A DNA stretch of 64,000 bases from Ensifer canadensis (GCF_017488845.2 NZ_CP083370.1:1922001-1986000), one strand, 5' to 3'; shown: positions 7,351-16,190, counted from the first letter of the stretch. The notes: generated from the sequence alone by a model not told the origin. Numbers and translations: made by a program.

Positions 7351-7752
7351 TCAATCGACCTTGAAGACGGCATCGCCGGCGAAGACGATGACATATTGCC
7401 CCTCCGTCGTCGGCTCGCTTGCCCAGTCCGAAAGCTGCCGCCAATAGGGCTCGCGTCTCCAGATATCGGGGAAGTCCGGATCGACAAGCACGGTGATCTG
7501 CGGCCCCTGCCGATAGATCATCATGTGCGAATTCGCAGGATCCCATTCGGGCCCGAGCCGCTCATCCGTCATCCATAGACAGAGAAAATCGCGGCAAAGC
7601 TGCGGCCGCCGCTGATAGATCCGGCAGCCCTTGCCCTCGACGCAATTCTCACACCATTCGTTGGCCGGCTTTGCCAGCGCATCGATATCCGGCAGCCGGC
7701 AACAGAGCGTGCAGGTGCCGCAGGCGCGATCGGCAAGGAAGGTCTGGTTCAT
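7351..7752 (-). CDS. YkgJ-family cysteine cluster protein
   Basis: 133 residues. Conserved cysteines run in order: C11, C14, C17-C18 (CGTCTLCC), C34/C37 (WCENC), C43 (KGCRIY), C53 (QLC) and C58 (FLC). This is the YkgJ/FliB-type zinc- or iron-sulfur-binding pattern. The C-terminal half has beta strands and aromatic residues but no other domain. It is probably cytoplasmic; the family has no firmly assigned biochemical role. It stands alone, upstream of the DUF1328 gene on the same strand. Confidence 0.85.
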   Translation of the reverse strand: MNQTFLADRACGTCTLCCRLPDIDALAKPANEWCENCVEGKGCRIYQRRPQLCRDFLCLWMTDERLGPEWDPANSHMMIYRQGPQITVLVDPDFPDIWRREPYWRQLSDWASEPTTEGQYVIVFAGDAVFKVD

Positions 7753-7835
7753 GCGCGGGTCCGTATCATCTCGCTGACGGCGGCGACAGAAAATTCGATA
7801 TGTCCGCCAGTGTCGGCGCCGCAGCCCTCGTCACC

Positions 7836-8009
7836 TCAAACGACAACGCTACCGGCCATGAACGCCAGCACCAGGAAGATCAGGAAGACGATCAAAGCAA
7901 GATAGAACAGGATCTTGGCGATGCCCGCCGTTGCCGACGAAACGCCGGAGAAGCCGAGAAAGCCGGCGATCAATGAAACGACGAAGAAGATCAGCGCCCA
8001 CTTGAGCAT
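7836..8009 (-). CDS. DUF1328 small membrane protein
   Basis: 57 residues starting [19 protein letters not shown] and ending MAGSVVV. Two hydrophobic helices (4-20 and 30-52) separated by GVSSATAG match the DUF1328 (YtjA-like) family in length and motif. These are inner-membrane peptides of unknown function, often stress-induced. The start codon at 8009 gives exactly the family length; a GGAGT stretch lies upstream. Confidence 0.85.
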   Translation of the reverse strand: MLKWALIFFVVSLIAGFLGFSGVSSATAGIAKILFYLALIVFLIFLVLAFMAGSVVV

Positions 8010-8216
8010 CGCAAATACTCCTGTTTGGTTGTCGCTACGGAAAGTCGAATCCCGGCAAAAAGTTCCCGTCCGCGTGGCATTCCCGGTGATGCGCTTTACC
8101 TCGCAAAGCGTCGGAGATACGGCCCTTGCCCTTGCGTTACTCCGCAGGCTTAGTCAGCAAACGGGGTCGATACTCAGATAAGGCTAATGTCCCGGTTCCG
8201 CCCCGCATTGTAGGAT

Positions 8217-8909
8217 ATGCCCACGGTTGCGACCCTGGGGGCGGCAATGTTTCTGCAACGAACCGAAATCCGCGAGCACACGATAGAGGTGCGGGAGTTC
8301 GTTGGCGAAGGCAGCGTCGAAATCGACGAGCGCATCCTGTTCGATGACGAGGATTCCCACATCGTTCTGCTTCTGGAGATCCTGGCCGGCGACGTCACCT
8401 TCACGCTCAGGGGCCCGGATGTCGCAAACCTGGCCAGGGATTTCGCCGATCGCGTGCGGCTCTATATCATACCCCCCGCGCGGCGGGCCTACGATGCCTT
8501 TCTGGAGATCCGCGCCCGACCCGGCAGCCGGTTTCGCGCCATCATCGCTCGCATCGGCAGCGCCTTTGTCAGTGCCGCCAGCGAGTTGTCCTGCCGCGCC
8601 TGCAAGCAGGTCTGCAAGCTCCTGGCTTCCACCGTGCTCGCCTATGTCGGCGTCCCCAACCCGGAAGATCTGACGCGGGGTGAGGTGCTGCACATCACCG
8701 CCGAGCAGTCGTACGAACTCGACGAGGGGCTCGGTCATGCCGCCATCCACGGCCCGCTGGCGGAAGGCCCGATCGGAACGTTCCTTGCCCTATTTGCCGA
8801 CAACGTCAGGAGTGTCGTCTGGTCCGCATTGCAGTCCGCGCAGCAAGTCTTCGAGCCGCCCGACAGGACCTATACATTCGCCTGCAGACGCCTCGGTTGC
8901 TGCCCATAA
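8217..8909 (+). CDS. 230-aa hypothetical protein
   Basis: 230 residues from ATG 8217; ATG 8247 is an alternative with a G-rich stretch upstream. There is no signal peptide. The N-terminal part is strand-rich and acidic (IEVREFVGEGSVEIDER), the middle holds IIPPARRAYDAFLEIR, and a Cys pair (SCRACKQVC) lies near residue 125. The end is aromatic, with a final CCP. Its codon use fits a real gene better than the opposite-strand frame. I recognise no family. Confidence 0.6.
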   Translation: MPTVATLGAAMFLQRTEIREHTIEVREFVGEGSVEIDERILFDDEDSHIVLLLEILAGDVTFTLRGPDVANLARDFADRVRLYIIPPARRAYDAFLEIRARPGSRFRAIIARIGSAFVSAASELSCRACKQVCKLLASTVLAYVGVPNPEDLTRGEVLHITAEQSYELDEGLGHAAIHGPLAEGPIGTFLALFADNVRSVVWSALQSAQQVFEPPDRTYTFACRRLGCCP

Positions 8910-9050
8910 ACCGCTGAACGCCGGCGCCGTGGGCGCAACGGCGCCTCGCGGTCCGGAAAGCCGCCGCCCGCGATCGCGGCCCGACAATGGAAAGCCGGCG
9001 TCGGCGCTCGCCATTGGTCTATCATTCCAGCGATTTTCCGATTTCATTGC

Positions 9051-9152
9051 TACCGCATGTTTCCTTAAACCCTATCCGGCTTAGGGACAAAAACATGCAG
9101 CATTCAAAGCTACAGCGACCTTTGCGCGTCCAACAGGATGCGCGGCGCTGTA
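9051..9152 (-). repeat. Repeat family A, copy 3 (reverse)
   Basis: Reverse copy with a diverged long hairpin (CCTTAAACCCTATCCGGC in place of the usual AATCGAATAGG core) and a diverged short hairpin. Confidence 0.7.
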
Positions 9153-9292
9153 GGGCCCAACCAGCATTGCAAGACGCTGCTCCGCCCCAGACCCGGAGCC
9201 CAGCCCCGGAGCCATGAGAACTTAACGAACAGTTCCAATGAACGCACGTGTCGTCAGTCCCTTGAGAACCCTTCGATCAAACCTGTCCTTCG

Positions 9293-9336
9293 TCCATGAT
9301 GGCCCTTCGGCTTGCGCCTACCGGGGCCATCATGGA
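9293..9336. repeat. 13-bp perfect inverted repeat after the SPW gene
   Basis: TCCATGATGGCCC (9293-9305) and GGGCCATCATGGA (9324-9336), loop 18 bases. It lies 19 bases past the stop of the leftward SPW gene, so it may protect or end that transcript, but no T-run follows. Confidence 0.6.
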
Positions 9337-9354
9337 TTATCAGACGATGCTCTT

Positions 9355-9717
9355 TCACGCATGCGCATGCGGATCGTGGCGATGCGCCCAAACCGCCCAG
9401 GCCGACACGGCGGCCACGAGCAGCCCGAGGACGGCGTGCGTCCACATCACGCTCATATTGACCGCATAGCCGAGCACCCAGGGCGACACGACCAGCCATG
9501 CCCCAAGCGCCAGATTGGCCCACTCCTCCCACTCTGCGAAGACGGAGAGAGTAGCGTAGGCCAGCACAGCAAGCGCAAGCCCAACAATCCAGGCATTCCA
9601 AGCCGGAACGGTTTCCATGCTATACCCGATCACCCAGGGAGAAAGGAAAAGGCACACTGCCAGCGCAAGATTGCACCAATCCTGCCCTCTTTTGCCTTCC
9701 ATGAAATGGTACGCCAT
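9355..9717 (-). CDS. SPW-repeat integral membrane protein
   Basis: 120 residues with four hydrophobic helices in two repeats. Each repeat carries the SPW signature: LFLSPWVIGYS (about 23-33) and LVVSPWVLGYA (about 74-84). This matches the SPW repeat family in length and layout. It ends in a His-rich tail (HRHDPHAHA). The start at 9717 has TGGAGG upstream. Function is unknown for the family. It appears to be a single-gene unit. Confidence 0.85.
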   Translation of the reverse strand: MAYHFMEGKRGQDWCNLALAVCLFLSPWVIGYSMETVPAWNAWIVGLALAVLAYATLSVFAEWEEWANLALGAWLVVSPWVLGYAVNMSVMWTHAVLGLLVAAVSAWAVWAHRHDPHAHA

Positions 9718-9811
9718 TTGATAACCTCCACGAATGAAGTTTCACCAAGGCGTCACTGCCAGCGCGCAGTTGCACGCCCTGGATTCGAGATGGTTGTTGC
9801 AAGGTGAAACT

Positions 9812-10441
9812 TCAAGTGGCTGTTCGCAAAGGACGTTCTGCCCGCTGCCGCAGGAAGGCCGCATCGGAAGGCGAACCGGCGAGAGCAATGGCGATCGCAT
9901 AGGCTTTTGCCGCTTCGTCCGCTTGCCCCATCCGCGACAGGAGCTCCGCTCGCGCCGCATGATAGGGCTGGTAGTCCCGAAGCTCGGCCGAAAGCGCGTC
10001 GAGCGAGCGCATCGCCGGTTCCTGCCACCCCGCCTCGCACAGCGCCACCGCCCGGTTGAGCCGCACGACAGGCGTCGGCTCCAGCCGCAGCAGGCTGTCA
10101 TAGAGCAGTACGATCTGCGCCCAGTCGGATGCCTCGCCCTGAACGTGGCAGGCGGCAATGGCGGCCTTGATCTGGTATGGCCCCGGCGCGCGCCGCCGCA
10201 TGGCGGTATCGATCAACCCGAGCCCCTCGTCGATCTGCCCCCGGTTCCATTTCGTCCGGTCCTGCTCGCCGAGCGGCACGGTGACGCCATCGCCGTCGAC
10301 GCGCGCCAGGCAGCGCGCATGCGTGATCAGCACAAGCGCAAGGCACCCCTCGATCTCTGGATCTTCAGGGCGAAGCCGGTTCAGCAGCCGGCACAGAAAC
10401 AGGGCCTCCTCGGCGAGATCCCGGCCCTGCGCCGGAGGGCG
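9812..10441 (-). pseudogene. C-terminal remnant of a DUF6596-type ECF sigma factor
   Basis: An open frame of 209 codons, of which the last 174 start at an ATG. It reads EEALFLCRLLNRL, then CLALVLITHARCLARVDGD, then LGEQDRTKWNRGQIDEGL, DWAQIVLLYDSL, and PVVRLNRAVALCEAG. This is the C-terminal half of the roughly 400-residue sigma factors with a TPR-like tail. The sigma-2 and sigma-4 DNA-binding domains are absent; upstream the frame hits a stop at 10442. It adjoins the start of a MAPEG-like gene in another frame, so a deletion appears to have fused two genes. It cannot act as a sigma factor. Confidence 0.75.
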
Positions 10442-10518
10442 TTACTCACCCTGATCCAGAGAACGAACCAGATTGGGATGAGCAGGAGGGCGTAGAGGGA
10501 AGTGGTCGTCAGCATCAT
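10381..10518 (-). pseudogene. 5' remnant of a MAPEG-like membrane protein gene
   Basis: A 45-codon frame starting MMLTTTSLYALLLIPIWF and continuing VLWIRVSNALRR, the first membrane helix and charged loop typical of MAPEG-family proteins, which normally have four helices and about 130 residues. From about 10441 the DNA is instead the sigma-factor fragment read in another frame, and the frame stops at 10381. The match is short, so the family call is tentative; the truncation is clear. Confidence 0.5.
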
Positions 10519-10861
10519 GGGGATATCCCCGGTTTGAGTTGCGTACGACCCAAGAACGGAAGCCGCCGTCGGATTTCGACATGCGTCCGAAATATTTTTG
10601 GAGGATCGGCGAGAGAGGCTCGAGCGCGGCGGCCTGTTGGCATGCCGGCAAGGCCTGAAGGTGAGGATGCAGTGGATTGCGTCTGTCGAAACGGAAGCGC
10701 TGCCGACAAAAAAGACCCCATCAACCGAACACGGCTGATGGAGCCAGACAGATCACTTGATAGTGCACGGTCAACAATAGGGCGAGATGCACCACGCCCT
10801 TACCCCTGCCCTCGGCACATAGGCGCAGAGATTCGCGGCGGCCGGGACAGATTGCCTCTCG
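10519..10861. other. intergenic stretch, nothing recognised
   Basis: No supported gene, repeat or RNA was seen. A 111-codon frame on the plus strand is Arg/Ser-rich without a convincing start. Confidence 0.5.
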
Positions 10862-11182
10862 CTACTTGACGGTCACGCCCATTGCGGGCGAGCCCTCGTT
10901 CGACCAGCACGAACACGGCTCGCCGGCCGGACCTGCGCCATAGCCGCACTGCTGTCTCGGGGTCTTGCACTGTCTTGGGCTCTTCGCATCAGCCAGCGCC
11001 TTCGCCTCGGCCGCAGTTGCAGTCTTGGCCTTCTTGCCGCTCGCAGGCTTCGCCTTGGCCTTTTCGCTCAGATGGGCATTTTCGACGCCAGCCCGGGAAT
11101 CCCCGGACGGACCAGTTTCGCTGCAGGACGAAACAAGCAAGAGGGTAGCAACAGCAAACGCAATTCCGGAGAAGATCTTCAT
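10862..11182 (-). CDS. small putative lipoprotein, Cys-containing
   Basis: 106 residues from ATG 11182. A signal peptide (MKIFSGIAFAVATLLL) ends in the lipobox VSSC, so the mature protein is lipid-anchored. A Lys/Ala-rich linker (about 40-70) follows, then a short Cys-rich end with CKTPRQQCGYG and CSCW, which could form disulfides in the periplasm. No family is recognised. The upstream ATG at 11218 would spoil the signal peptide and is not used. Confidence 0.65.
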   Translation of the reverse strand: MKIFSGIAFAVATLLLVSSCSETGPSGDSRAGVENAHLSEKAKAKPASGKKAKTATAAEAKALADAKSPRQCKTPRQQCGYGAGPAGEPCSCWSNEGSPAMGVTVK

Positions 11183-11356
11183 GAGATATCCGGTAATCCG
11201 ACAATTGCGATTTTTCAAGATGGGTGGCGCGCGGATTTACCTCCAGAGCGGCTGGCCTTGGCCAGCGCACGGCTCCGATCGGCGCTGCGAGACGAACCTT
11301 CGCCTGACGATCGAACGAGCGGATGGCGAACCATCCGCTCGTTCGACTGTTTTCCC

Positions 11357-12883
11357 CTATTTCACCAGTTCGATCTCACCAGGCCGCCAGGAATTGTTGA
11401 ACCAAGGTTCCAGCGGACCGTACAGGCGAAGGATCATGAACCAGCCCTTGCCCGGGATTGTCTGCACCCAGTTGTTCTCCATTCCCGCCGGGGCTTTCGG
11501 TCCGAAATAGACATCCACCGAACCATCCGCATTGGCCTTGACGCCCTTGTTCTGGCTACTGACGCTTGGGGCTTGCTGGTCGGTCTGCACCATCGACCGG
11601 GTCTGGTTGTCGTAGACGATGACCGACCAGAAATCCTTGACCGGGACATTTGGCGGCAGGCGCAGCTTGTAGGTCTTGCCGCCATTAAAGGGATTGCCCT
11701 CCGAATCCTGAACCGACCACGGATATTGCGAGCCCTCGCCCACCATCTTCTCTTCCATCGCCGGTGTCACGCCGATGGCGAAGTAATAGTAGAAGACAGC
11801 ACCATCCAGGTTGCTGACACCGGGCGCCGACTCGAACTTGTAGCCGCCAAAAAACGGCAGGCGCCACGTACTGTCAGGATAGAAATACGCATCCTTCGCG
11901 CGAACCTTGAAAGCGATCGTCCGGGCCGTCACGGCGCCGATGTTGGCGGCATCGGTGAGGATCTTCTTCATCCGCTCATCGGGATTGAAGGGCTTGCCCT
12001 TGACGATGCCGATCGAGGCGAACAGGCCCAAGGTGGTGGGATCGGAACCGTCCGCCGGCTCTTCCTGGATGACCTGGTTCAACAGGCTCCAGAACGAATA
12101 GTCGCCTGGCGAGACGAAATTCGCCGGAATTCCGGAGGCATTGACGAATTTCATCGGCGGCGGGTTGGCGGCCTCGTCCAGGCGATAGATCCGCAGGTGC
12201 TTCTTGACCGAGTCAACCCCGGGCTGGGTGGAACCGTCTACAACGAAGGCGCGAAAGACGAGGTAGCTGCCGAAAGTGCTCGGCCGCACCACGTGATACC
12301 CCGATGGTATGTCGCCCTTGAATCCAGGCGGCAACAGGAGGTACTTGCCGCCTTTGCCCTTATCGGCCCCGGTGATGCCGATGTCGGCCACCCACTTGTA
12401 CCAGAAGTCGTCGACCATCCCCAGCACCTTGGGCGGTATCTCGGCCACCAACGGTCCCTTGCTCGTGTCGACCCAAACGTAGTTGTAGATCGTGTTATCG
12501 TTGGCCGTCAGCTCCACGGACTTCGGATCGACCAGATTTTCCCAGATCACGTCGGTCTGGTTATCAGGCCCGAACTTGCGTATCGAGTCGCGCATGCCGG
12601 CCTGATTTACGATCGGAATCGCCAGCAGATAAGCCTGCAGCGCGCGCGAACGGTCGAGGTTGTCGTAGATTTTGTCGACGGTATCGGCCGACGGGTAGCC
12701 GTAATTGAGATTCAGCGTCCCGATCGAGGACTCGATCTTATCCGGAACCGCGACGCCCGACGCAAAGGGCGTCGTCATCTTGTAGGTCTGCGCCGTATCG
12801 GCAGCAGAAGCAGTACTCAAGCCTATCAGGACTGCCGCGGCGGCGGCGCAAAGCAGTCTCGTCGTACGTATCATTGCTCTCAT
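11357..12883 (-). CDS. DUF1254/DUF1214 domain exported protein
   Basis: 508 residues. A signal peptide is visible (MRAMIRTTRLLCAAAAAVL ... TASAADT). The DUF1254 domain spans about 70-200 (NLDRSRALQAYLLAIP, TIYNYVWVDTSKGPLV) and the DUF1214 domain about 370-500 (FYYYFAIGV, GKTYKLRLPPNVPVKDFWS, and the ending LRLYGPLEPWF). The family is common in rhizobia and mycobacteria, secreted or periplasmic, with no settled enzymatic role. AAGG lies 7 bases before the ATG. A fragment homologous to its extreme C-terminus occurs at 27923-28117. A long plus-strand frame across the gene is a shadow. Confidence 0.88.
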   Translation of the reverse strand: MRAMIRTTRLLCAAAAAVLIGLSTASAADTAQTYKMTTPFASGVAVPDKIESSIGTLNLNYGYPSADTVDKIYDNLDRSRALQAYLLAIPIVNQAGMRDSIRKFGPDNQTDVIWENLVDPKSVELTANDNTIYNYVWVDTSKGPLVAEIPPKVLGMVDDFWYKWVADIGITGADKGKGGKYLLLPPGFKGDIPSGYHVVRPSTFGSYLVFRAFVVDGSTQPGVDSVKKHLRIYRLDEAANPPPMKFVNASGIPANFVSPGDYSFWSLLNQVIQEEPADGSDPTTLGLFASIGIVKGKPFNPDERMKKILTDAANIGAVTARTIAFKVRAKDAYFYPDSTWRLPFFGGYKFESAPGVSNLDGAVFYYYFAIGVTPAMEEKMVGEGSQYPWSVQDSEGNPFNGGKTYKLRLPPNVPVKDFWSVIVYDNQTRSMVQTDQQAPSVSSQNKGVKANADGSVDVYFGPKAPAGMENNWVQTIPGKGWFMILRLYGPLEPWFNNSWRPGEIELVK

Positions 12884-13380
12884 GGCCGAACCTTTAAAAT
12901 TGCGTTGGATCTGTGAAATAGAATTCCCTCAGTGCACCACTTACGCTGCGTCGCTTCCGGGCTTAGAGCAACGTAAATTACTGTTACGAGCGTGTAACTA
13001 AACCTCGAACGCGATGCGCCCTTCGGGGCAACGAGGCTTCAGTGGCGGGCGTATCGGACGACGTGCTGCGGTCTGAGTGGCACTTCCGTCGCTGCGACGG
13101 CTGTGGCTGCCAGCAGGAGATTCCGTCTGGTCGTCATGGTCTGCCCCTCGCTAATGCAGTAGGACGTGTGTGTTGCACGCCGTCGCAAGACGGCTTTGCT
13201 TGCGCGACATTCATATTTCTACGGTACTGAGCAGCAAACAGAGTTCGAAACCACTCATTTTACGCCAGGGCTCTGTTATTTCTGGAGTTTTTTGCACGAT
13301 GTCTACTTAAGGGAACCGGCGGAGCTGTCCTCAATGGTCAACATGAGACGCGAAACGGTCGACCAAAGCCAGCCGATCGA
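12884..13380. other. intergenic stretch up to the left att repeat
   Basis: No gene is supported. The right half is richer in A+T than the neighbourhood. The only frame of size (13166-13453) runs into the direct repeat and has no family resemblance. Confidence 0.55.
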
Positions 13381-13476
13381 TTCTTACAGAGCAGGACTTT
13401 TGGAAATAAATCAGCAGCTTAAGGAAGTTTTGGTGGGTGATCACGGGCTCTAACCGTGGACCCGCTGATTAAGAGT
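13381..13476. repeat. left copy of a 96-bp direct repeat (putative att site, tRNA-Lys remnant)
   Basis: 93 of 96 bases are identical to 15995-16090. The right half of the copy reproduces the 3' 46 bases of the tRNA-Lys gene (anticodon arm to CCA), with one change in the T-loop (GGCTCTAACC for GGCTCGAACC). The rest is the 50 bp that follow the tRNA. It ends exactly at AAGAGT within the anticodon arm, where the two copies diverge. Confidence 0.85.
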
Positions 13477-13752
13477 AATTGACTTTAGGCTGAAAACGCC
13501 ACCGCCCAAGTAAAGCTGTTTCCAATGTGCTTAGGACAAAGCACGAGAAACGCCGGAACATATCGCGAATTGGCAACCGATTCTGATCGCTATTTAGATT
13601 ATTTTCTGTAATTCCACAAACGACCGACACACATTGCCAATGCCGTTCGGCGTTTGGTGAACTAAGGAATTCGATCGGCTGCAGTGCGATGGCGCAACCG
13701 ATAGAGAACATAAATCGTGGCATTCGGAAGATTTGGAGACGAAGAAGGTCCT

Positions 13753-14364
13753 TCAGAAATTGAACCGCACGCCAAGGACATTTGCATTGGAGCCTCCGTG
13801 CATGTCGCCGAGCGTCCCCCAGGCTCCGGACCGGTGGTGAACCCGCCAGAAGAAATCAACGTCGGGCATGGTTTCGAAGGAAAGGTTCAACTCGGGGCCG
13901 AGATAGAACAGGGTTCTGGCATTCCCGTTGCGTTCCAGCTCGTTCTGGCGCTCCCGTCCCTCCTGGGCATGCGTGACATAGCTGATGCCAAACGTAAGGG
14001 CTGGCGAGATACGGACAGCATCGCCAATCTCGAAACCGTCGTAGCGACCGACGACGCCGCCCCAGAATTCCGCATTCGGATGCCCGCCGAATCTTCCGGC
14101 GAGCCCCGCTTCCAGTCCAAACCTGAAGGAGCCCATCCTTACCGGGAAGTACTGGTAGCCGAGGCCGACGATCGGGAGGTCGGCGTATTTGACGCCGAAA
14201 GGATTGGCTGACTGGAACATGTCCGCGTCGACCATCGTGCCGCCGAAGGCGAATACCGACTGATCGACGTCGCGGTTCTGTGCCTGCGCGTCGGTTGTTC
14301 CCAAGAACGGCATCGTGGCAGCGCCGAGCAGCAGAGCAAGCGGGATGGCAGTTGAAGCCTTCAT
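13753..14364 (-). CDS. outer-membrane beta-barrel protein, acyloxyacyl hydrolase/PagL-like
   Basis: 203 residues with a signal peptide (MKASTAIPLALLLGAATM ... TDAQAQ). The mature part is a series of amphipathic strands (GLGYQYFPVRMGSFRFGLE, ISPALTFGISYVTH) ending in an aromatic residue, RFNF, as in outer-membrane barrels. Near the C-terminus, VHHRSGAWGTLGD and GGSNANVLGVRF resemble the His-x-Ser region of lipid A 3-O-deacylase (PagL) relatives. Removal of an acyl chain from lipid A is therefore a possible role; the catalytic assignment is tentative. It is cargo of the tRNA-Lys element. Confidence 0.6.
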   Translation of the reverse strand: MKASTAIPLALLLGAATMPFLGTTDAQAQNRDVDQSVFAFGGTMVDADMFQSANPFGVKYADLPIVGLGYQYFPVRMGSFRFGLEAGLAGRFGGHPNAEFWGGVVGRYDGFEIGDAVRISPALTFGISYVTHAQEGRERQNELERNGNARTLFYLGPELNLSFETMPDVDFFWRVHHRSGAWGTLGDMHGGSNANVLGVRFNF

Positions 14365-14712
14365 ATCGGACTATTCCTGCACTTCATGTTTTCTCCGGCG
14401 CGCGCGTGCATCCACTTTGCGGAAGTCCGCCTAAGATTTCTTGAATAGGCAGGTTCAAAAGGTCGACGTCAAGTTTTGCGGTACAGACCTCCGGGAATGA
14501 CGCCTGACGTTGATCGCGCTAGTGGCAGCCTTGCGTGTGAGCCGTGCGACGCTACCCTCGGCATCACAGCGCCTGGGGCCGGAGGGGAAACCCTCCGGCC
14601 AATTCTTCGATCCGTGCTCTTGTCGAGTCGACTACCCCGAAAAATCACTATCACTAGTGAGAGTAGCCAACCGCAACCGATGCGCCTTAGCCTCCGATCA
14701 AAGGAGACCATC

Positions 14713-14910
14713 ATGGAAGCAACCCCCTTCATCACCGAGCTTGACGACGACGATTTGCGTGAGTTTTGCCTAGTGGGCATCTTCCACCTTGCTCATGCAA
14801 ATTGGGTCAACGGGGTCGACGACGACGTGTCGTGCGACGTGCTCGAAGAGGCCTACCAGCGCGGTTGGACCGACATGCACATCGTGTTCGAGAAGGCATC
14901 AGTGAATTAG
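14713..14910 (+). CDS. 65-aa acidic protein in the tRNA-Lys element
   Basis: 65 residues, ATG 14713 with AAAGGAGA upstream. Strongly acidic near the start (ELDDDDLREF), then a helical body (CLVGIFHLAHANWVNG, DDVSCDVLEEAYQRGW). No membrane segment or signal. Four same-strand small ORFs follow each other here (14713, 14966, 15237, 15393), three of them with good ribosome sites, so they may form an operon. No family is recognised. Confidence 0.6.
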   Translation: MEATPFITELDDDDLREFCLVGIFHLAHANWVNGVDDDVSCDVLEEAYQRGWTDMHIVFEKASVN

Positions 14911-14965
14911 CTAGGCCTTGAGAACGGCAACCCGCGCCCTACCATCTTCTGCGGGAGGACACGCC

Positions 14966-15247
14966 ATGCCGAAAATCGCCGCGCCGAAGCATCCCAAATG
15001 CCATCCAGATCGCGACCTCCATTGCCAGGAGGCGATAGAAGCCGAATTTCAGTCGATTGCCGATCGGGCCTTCCAGGCCGGACGGTCACGCGAGGAAGTG
15101 GCGACGGCGCTGATGGAACTTGCCGACAACAATTTCCTCGCGATGAATTCGAATGCCGAGATGTTCGAGATTGGCGCCGGTGTCGTGTTGCTCGCACGCA
15201 AGCGGCACTCGCCTCTCCTGCAGGAGGACACGCCACGTGGACATTAG
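14966..15247 (+). CDS. 93-aa hypothetical protein in the tRNA-Lys element
   Basis: 93 residues, ATG 14966 with GGGAGG upstream. The N-terminus is His/Cys/Pro-rich (PKHPKCHPDRDLHCQEA), possibly metal-binding. A helical segment follows (IADRAFQAGRSREEVATALMELADNN), then a hydrophobic strand EIGAGVVLLARK. The end overlaps the next ORF by 11 bases. No family is recognised. Confidence 0.6.
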   Translation: MPKIAAPKHPKCHPDRDLHCQEAIEAEFQSIADRAFQAGRSREEVATALMELADNNFLAMNSNAEMFEIGAGVVLLARKRHSPLLQEDTPRGH

Positions 15248-15377
15248 CTGGCTGCAAGTGCTCACCCTGCTTATACCAACTTTGCACATGGCGACCATAG
15301 CTGCTGCGGTATGGTCACAGAGCGATCCGGCGCAAGACGACCCTGATGCGCGTGTGATAGAGACTATTTGTTTCTGA
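15237..15377 (+). CDS. 46-aa single-helix membrane peptide
   Basis: 46 residues from GTG 15237, with GGAGG 9 bases upstream inside the preceding gene. Residues 4-27 (SWLQVLTLLIPTLHMATIAA) form one hydrophobic helix, followed by an acidic tail. The overlap with the preceding ORF suggests coupled translation. No family is recognised. Confidence 0.45.
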   Translation: MDISWLQVLTLLIPTLHMATIAAAVWSQSDPAQDDPDARVIETICF

Positions 15378-15392
15378 GACGAGGAACTTCCG

Positions 15393-15587
15393 ATGACCGA
15401 GAAGACCTTCTTGACGATTGCGGCCGCAATATTCGGGATCGTTGCAATGGTGCACTTGGTTCGCATTCTCATAGGTTTTTCGGTTGTCATCGACGGCTGG
15501 ACAGTTCCTATGTGGGTAAGTTGGGTCGGCCTCATCGTCAGCGGTGGCTTGAGCTACTACGGCGCCAAGCTCGCCAAGTTGATCTAA
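15393..15587 (+). CDS. 64-aa two-helix membrane protein
   Basis: 64 residues, ATG 15393 preceded by GAGGAAC. Two hydrophobic helices (about 5-28 and 40-58) flank a short loop with DGWTVPMWVSW. It resembles small conserved hypothetical membrane proteins I have seen in proteobacteria, but no name is available. It is the last of four small ORFs before the recombinase remnant. Confidence 0.6.
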   Translation: MTEKTFLTIAAAIFGIVAMVHLVRILIGFSVVIDGWTVPMWVSWVGLIVSGGLSYYGAKLAKLI

Positions 15588-15639
15588 TCTGGTGGGCTTT
15601 CCGTGGCCGTTTCGATCTCCAGCCACATGTAGTGGGCCG

Positions 15640-15957
15640 CCCCAGGCCCCCTCCTATAAGTCGGCCGACGGTTTCCGGACCGAATGGCAGAAGCTGATGA
15701 AGAAGCACGAGTTCACACGGTTCCGCGACGAGCGGATTGACTTTCACGGATTGCGCAAAAACGCGGTCATCAATCTGCTGGAAGTTGGGTGCACCGAGAA
15801 CCAGGTCGGGGCGATCTGCAACATGTCGGCGCAGATGGTTCAGCACTACGGCCGAGAGGTCGCGCTGCGGTCATTGGCGAAGGACGCAATGAAGCTGATG
15901 GAGGCTCGTTGGAGCGAGATTGAACCGGCTGCTTTCCGGAACAAGAACGCAATGTAA
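15640..15957 (+). pseudogene. C-terminal remnant of a tyrosine recombinase (integrase)
   Basis: About 105 residues. It reads SADGFRTEWQKLM, then FHGLRKNAVINLLEVG, then VQHYGREVALRSLAK: the second active-site box (His-x-x-Arg) and the catalytic Tyr of phage-type integrases. The N-terminal arm/core-binding domains and the first catalytic Arg are missing, and there is no good start codon. It ends 38 bp before the right 96-bp repeat, the usual place for an integrase next to its att site. It was probably the enzyme that inserted this element. Confidence 0.75.
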
Positions 15958-15994
15958 ATTGGAATCCGTTTCCAAATTCTTGGAAACCGGCAAC

Positions 15995-16120
<126 letters not shown>

Positions 16121-16161
16121 ATCCGGACCGCTTCGGTGTTTGTCGCTGCGGTCTGGAGGGG

Positions 16162-16190
16162 CGTATAAAGGCGTTCTTTCGGCTTGTCTA
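16162..16190 (-). promoter_or_regulatory. promoter of tRNA-Lys
   Basis: On the minus strand: TAGACA, 17-bp spacer, TATACG, ending about 42 bases before the tRNA 5' end. It fits a sigma-70 type promoter. Confidence 0.6.

Larger units (their letters stand above)
8910..9354. other. intergenic stretch with repeat A and a large hairpin
   Basis: It contains repeat A copy 3 (9051-9152) and the inverted repeat at 9293-9336. No gene is supported on either strand. Confidence 0.6.

Noticed and set aside
8184..8750. 188-codon frame on the minus strand
   Set aside because: It overlaps the 230-aa plus-strand ORF. Neither has a known family, but the plus-strand protein has a more natural composition.
10534..10869. 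111-codon frame on the plus strand
   Set aside because: Arg/Ser/Pro-rich with no ribosome site or family resemblance; it overlaps the MAPEG/sigma scar region's flank.
11072..12916. 614-codon open frame on the plus strand
   Set aside because: It is the antisense shadow of the DUF1254 gene; the product is rich in Arg/His/Gly and has no family resemblance.
13166..13453. 95-codon frame before the tRNA-Lys remnant
   Set aside because: It runs through the 96-bp repeat into tRNA sequence, so its C-terminus is not coding; no family match.
13381..13476. second tRNA-Lys gene
   Set aside because: It stops at the anticodon arm and has a T-loop change, so it is a partial copy created by integration or duplication.
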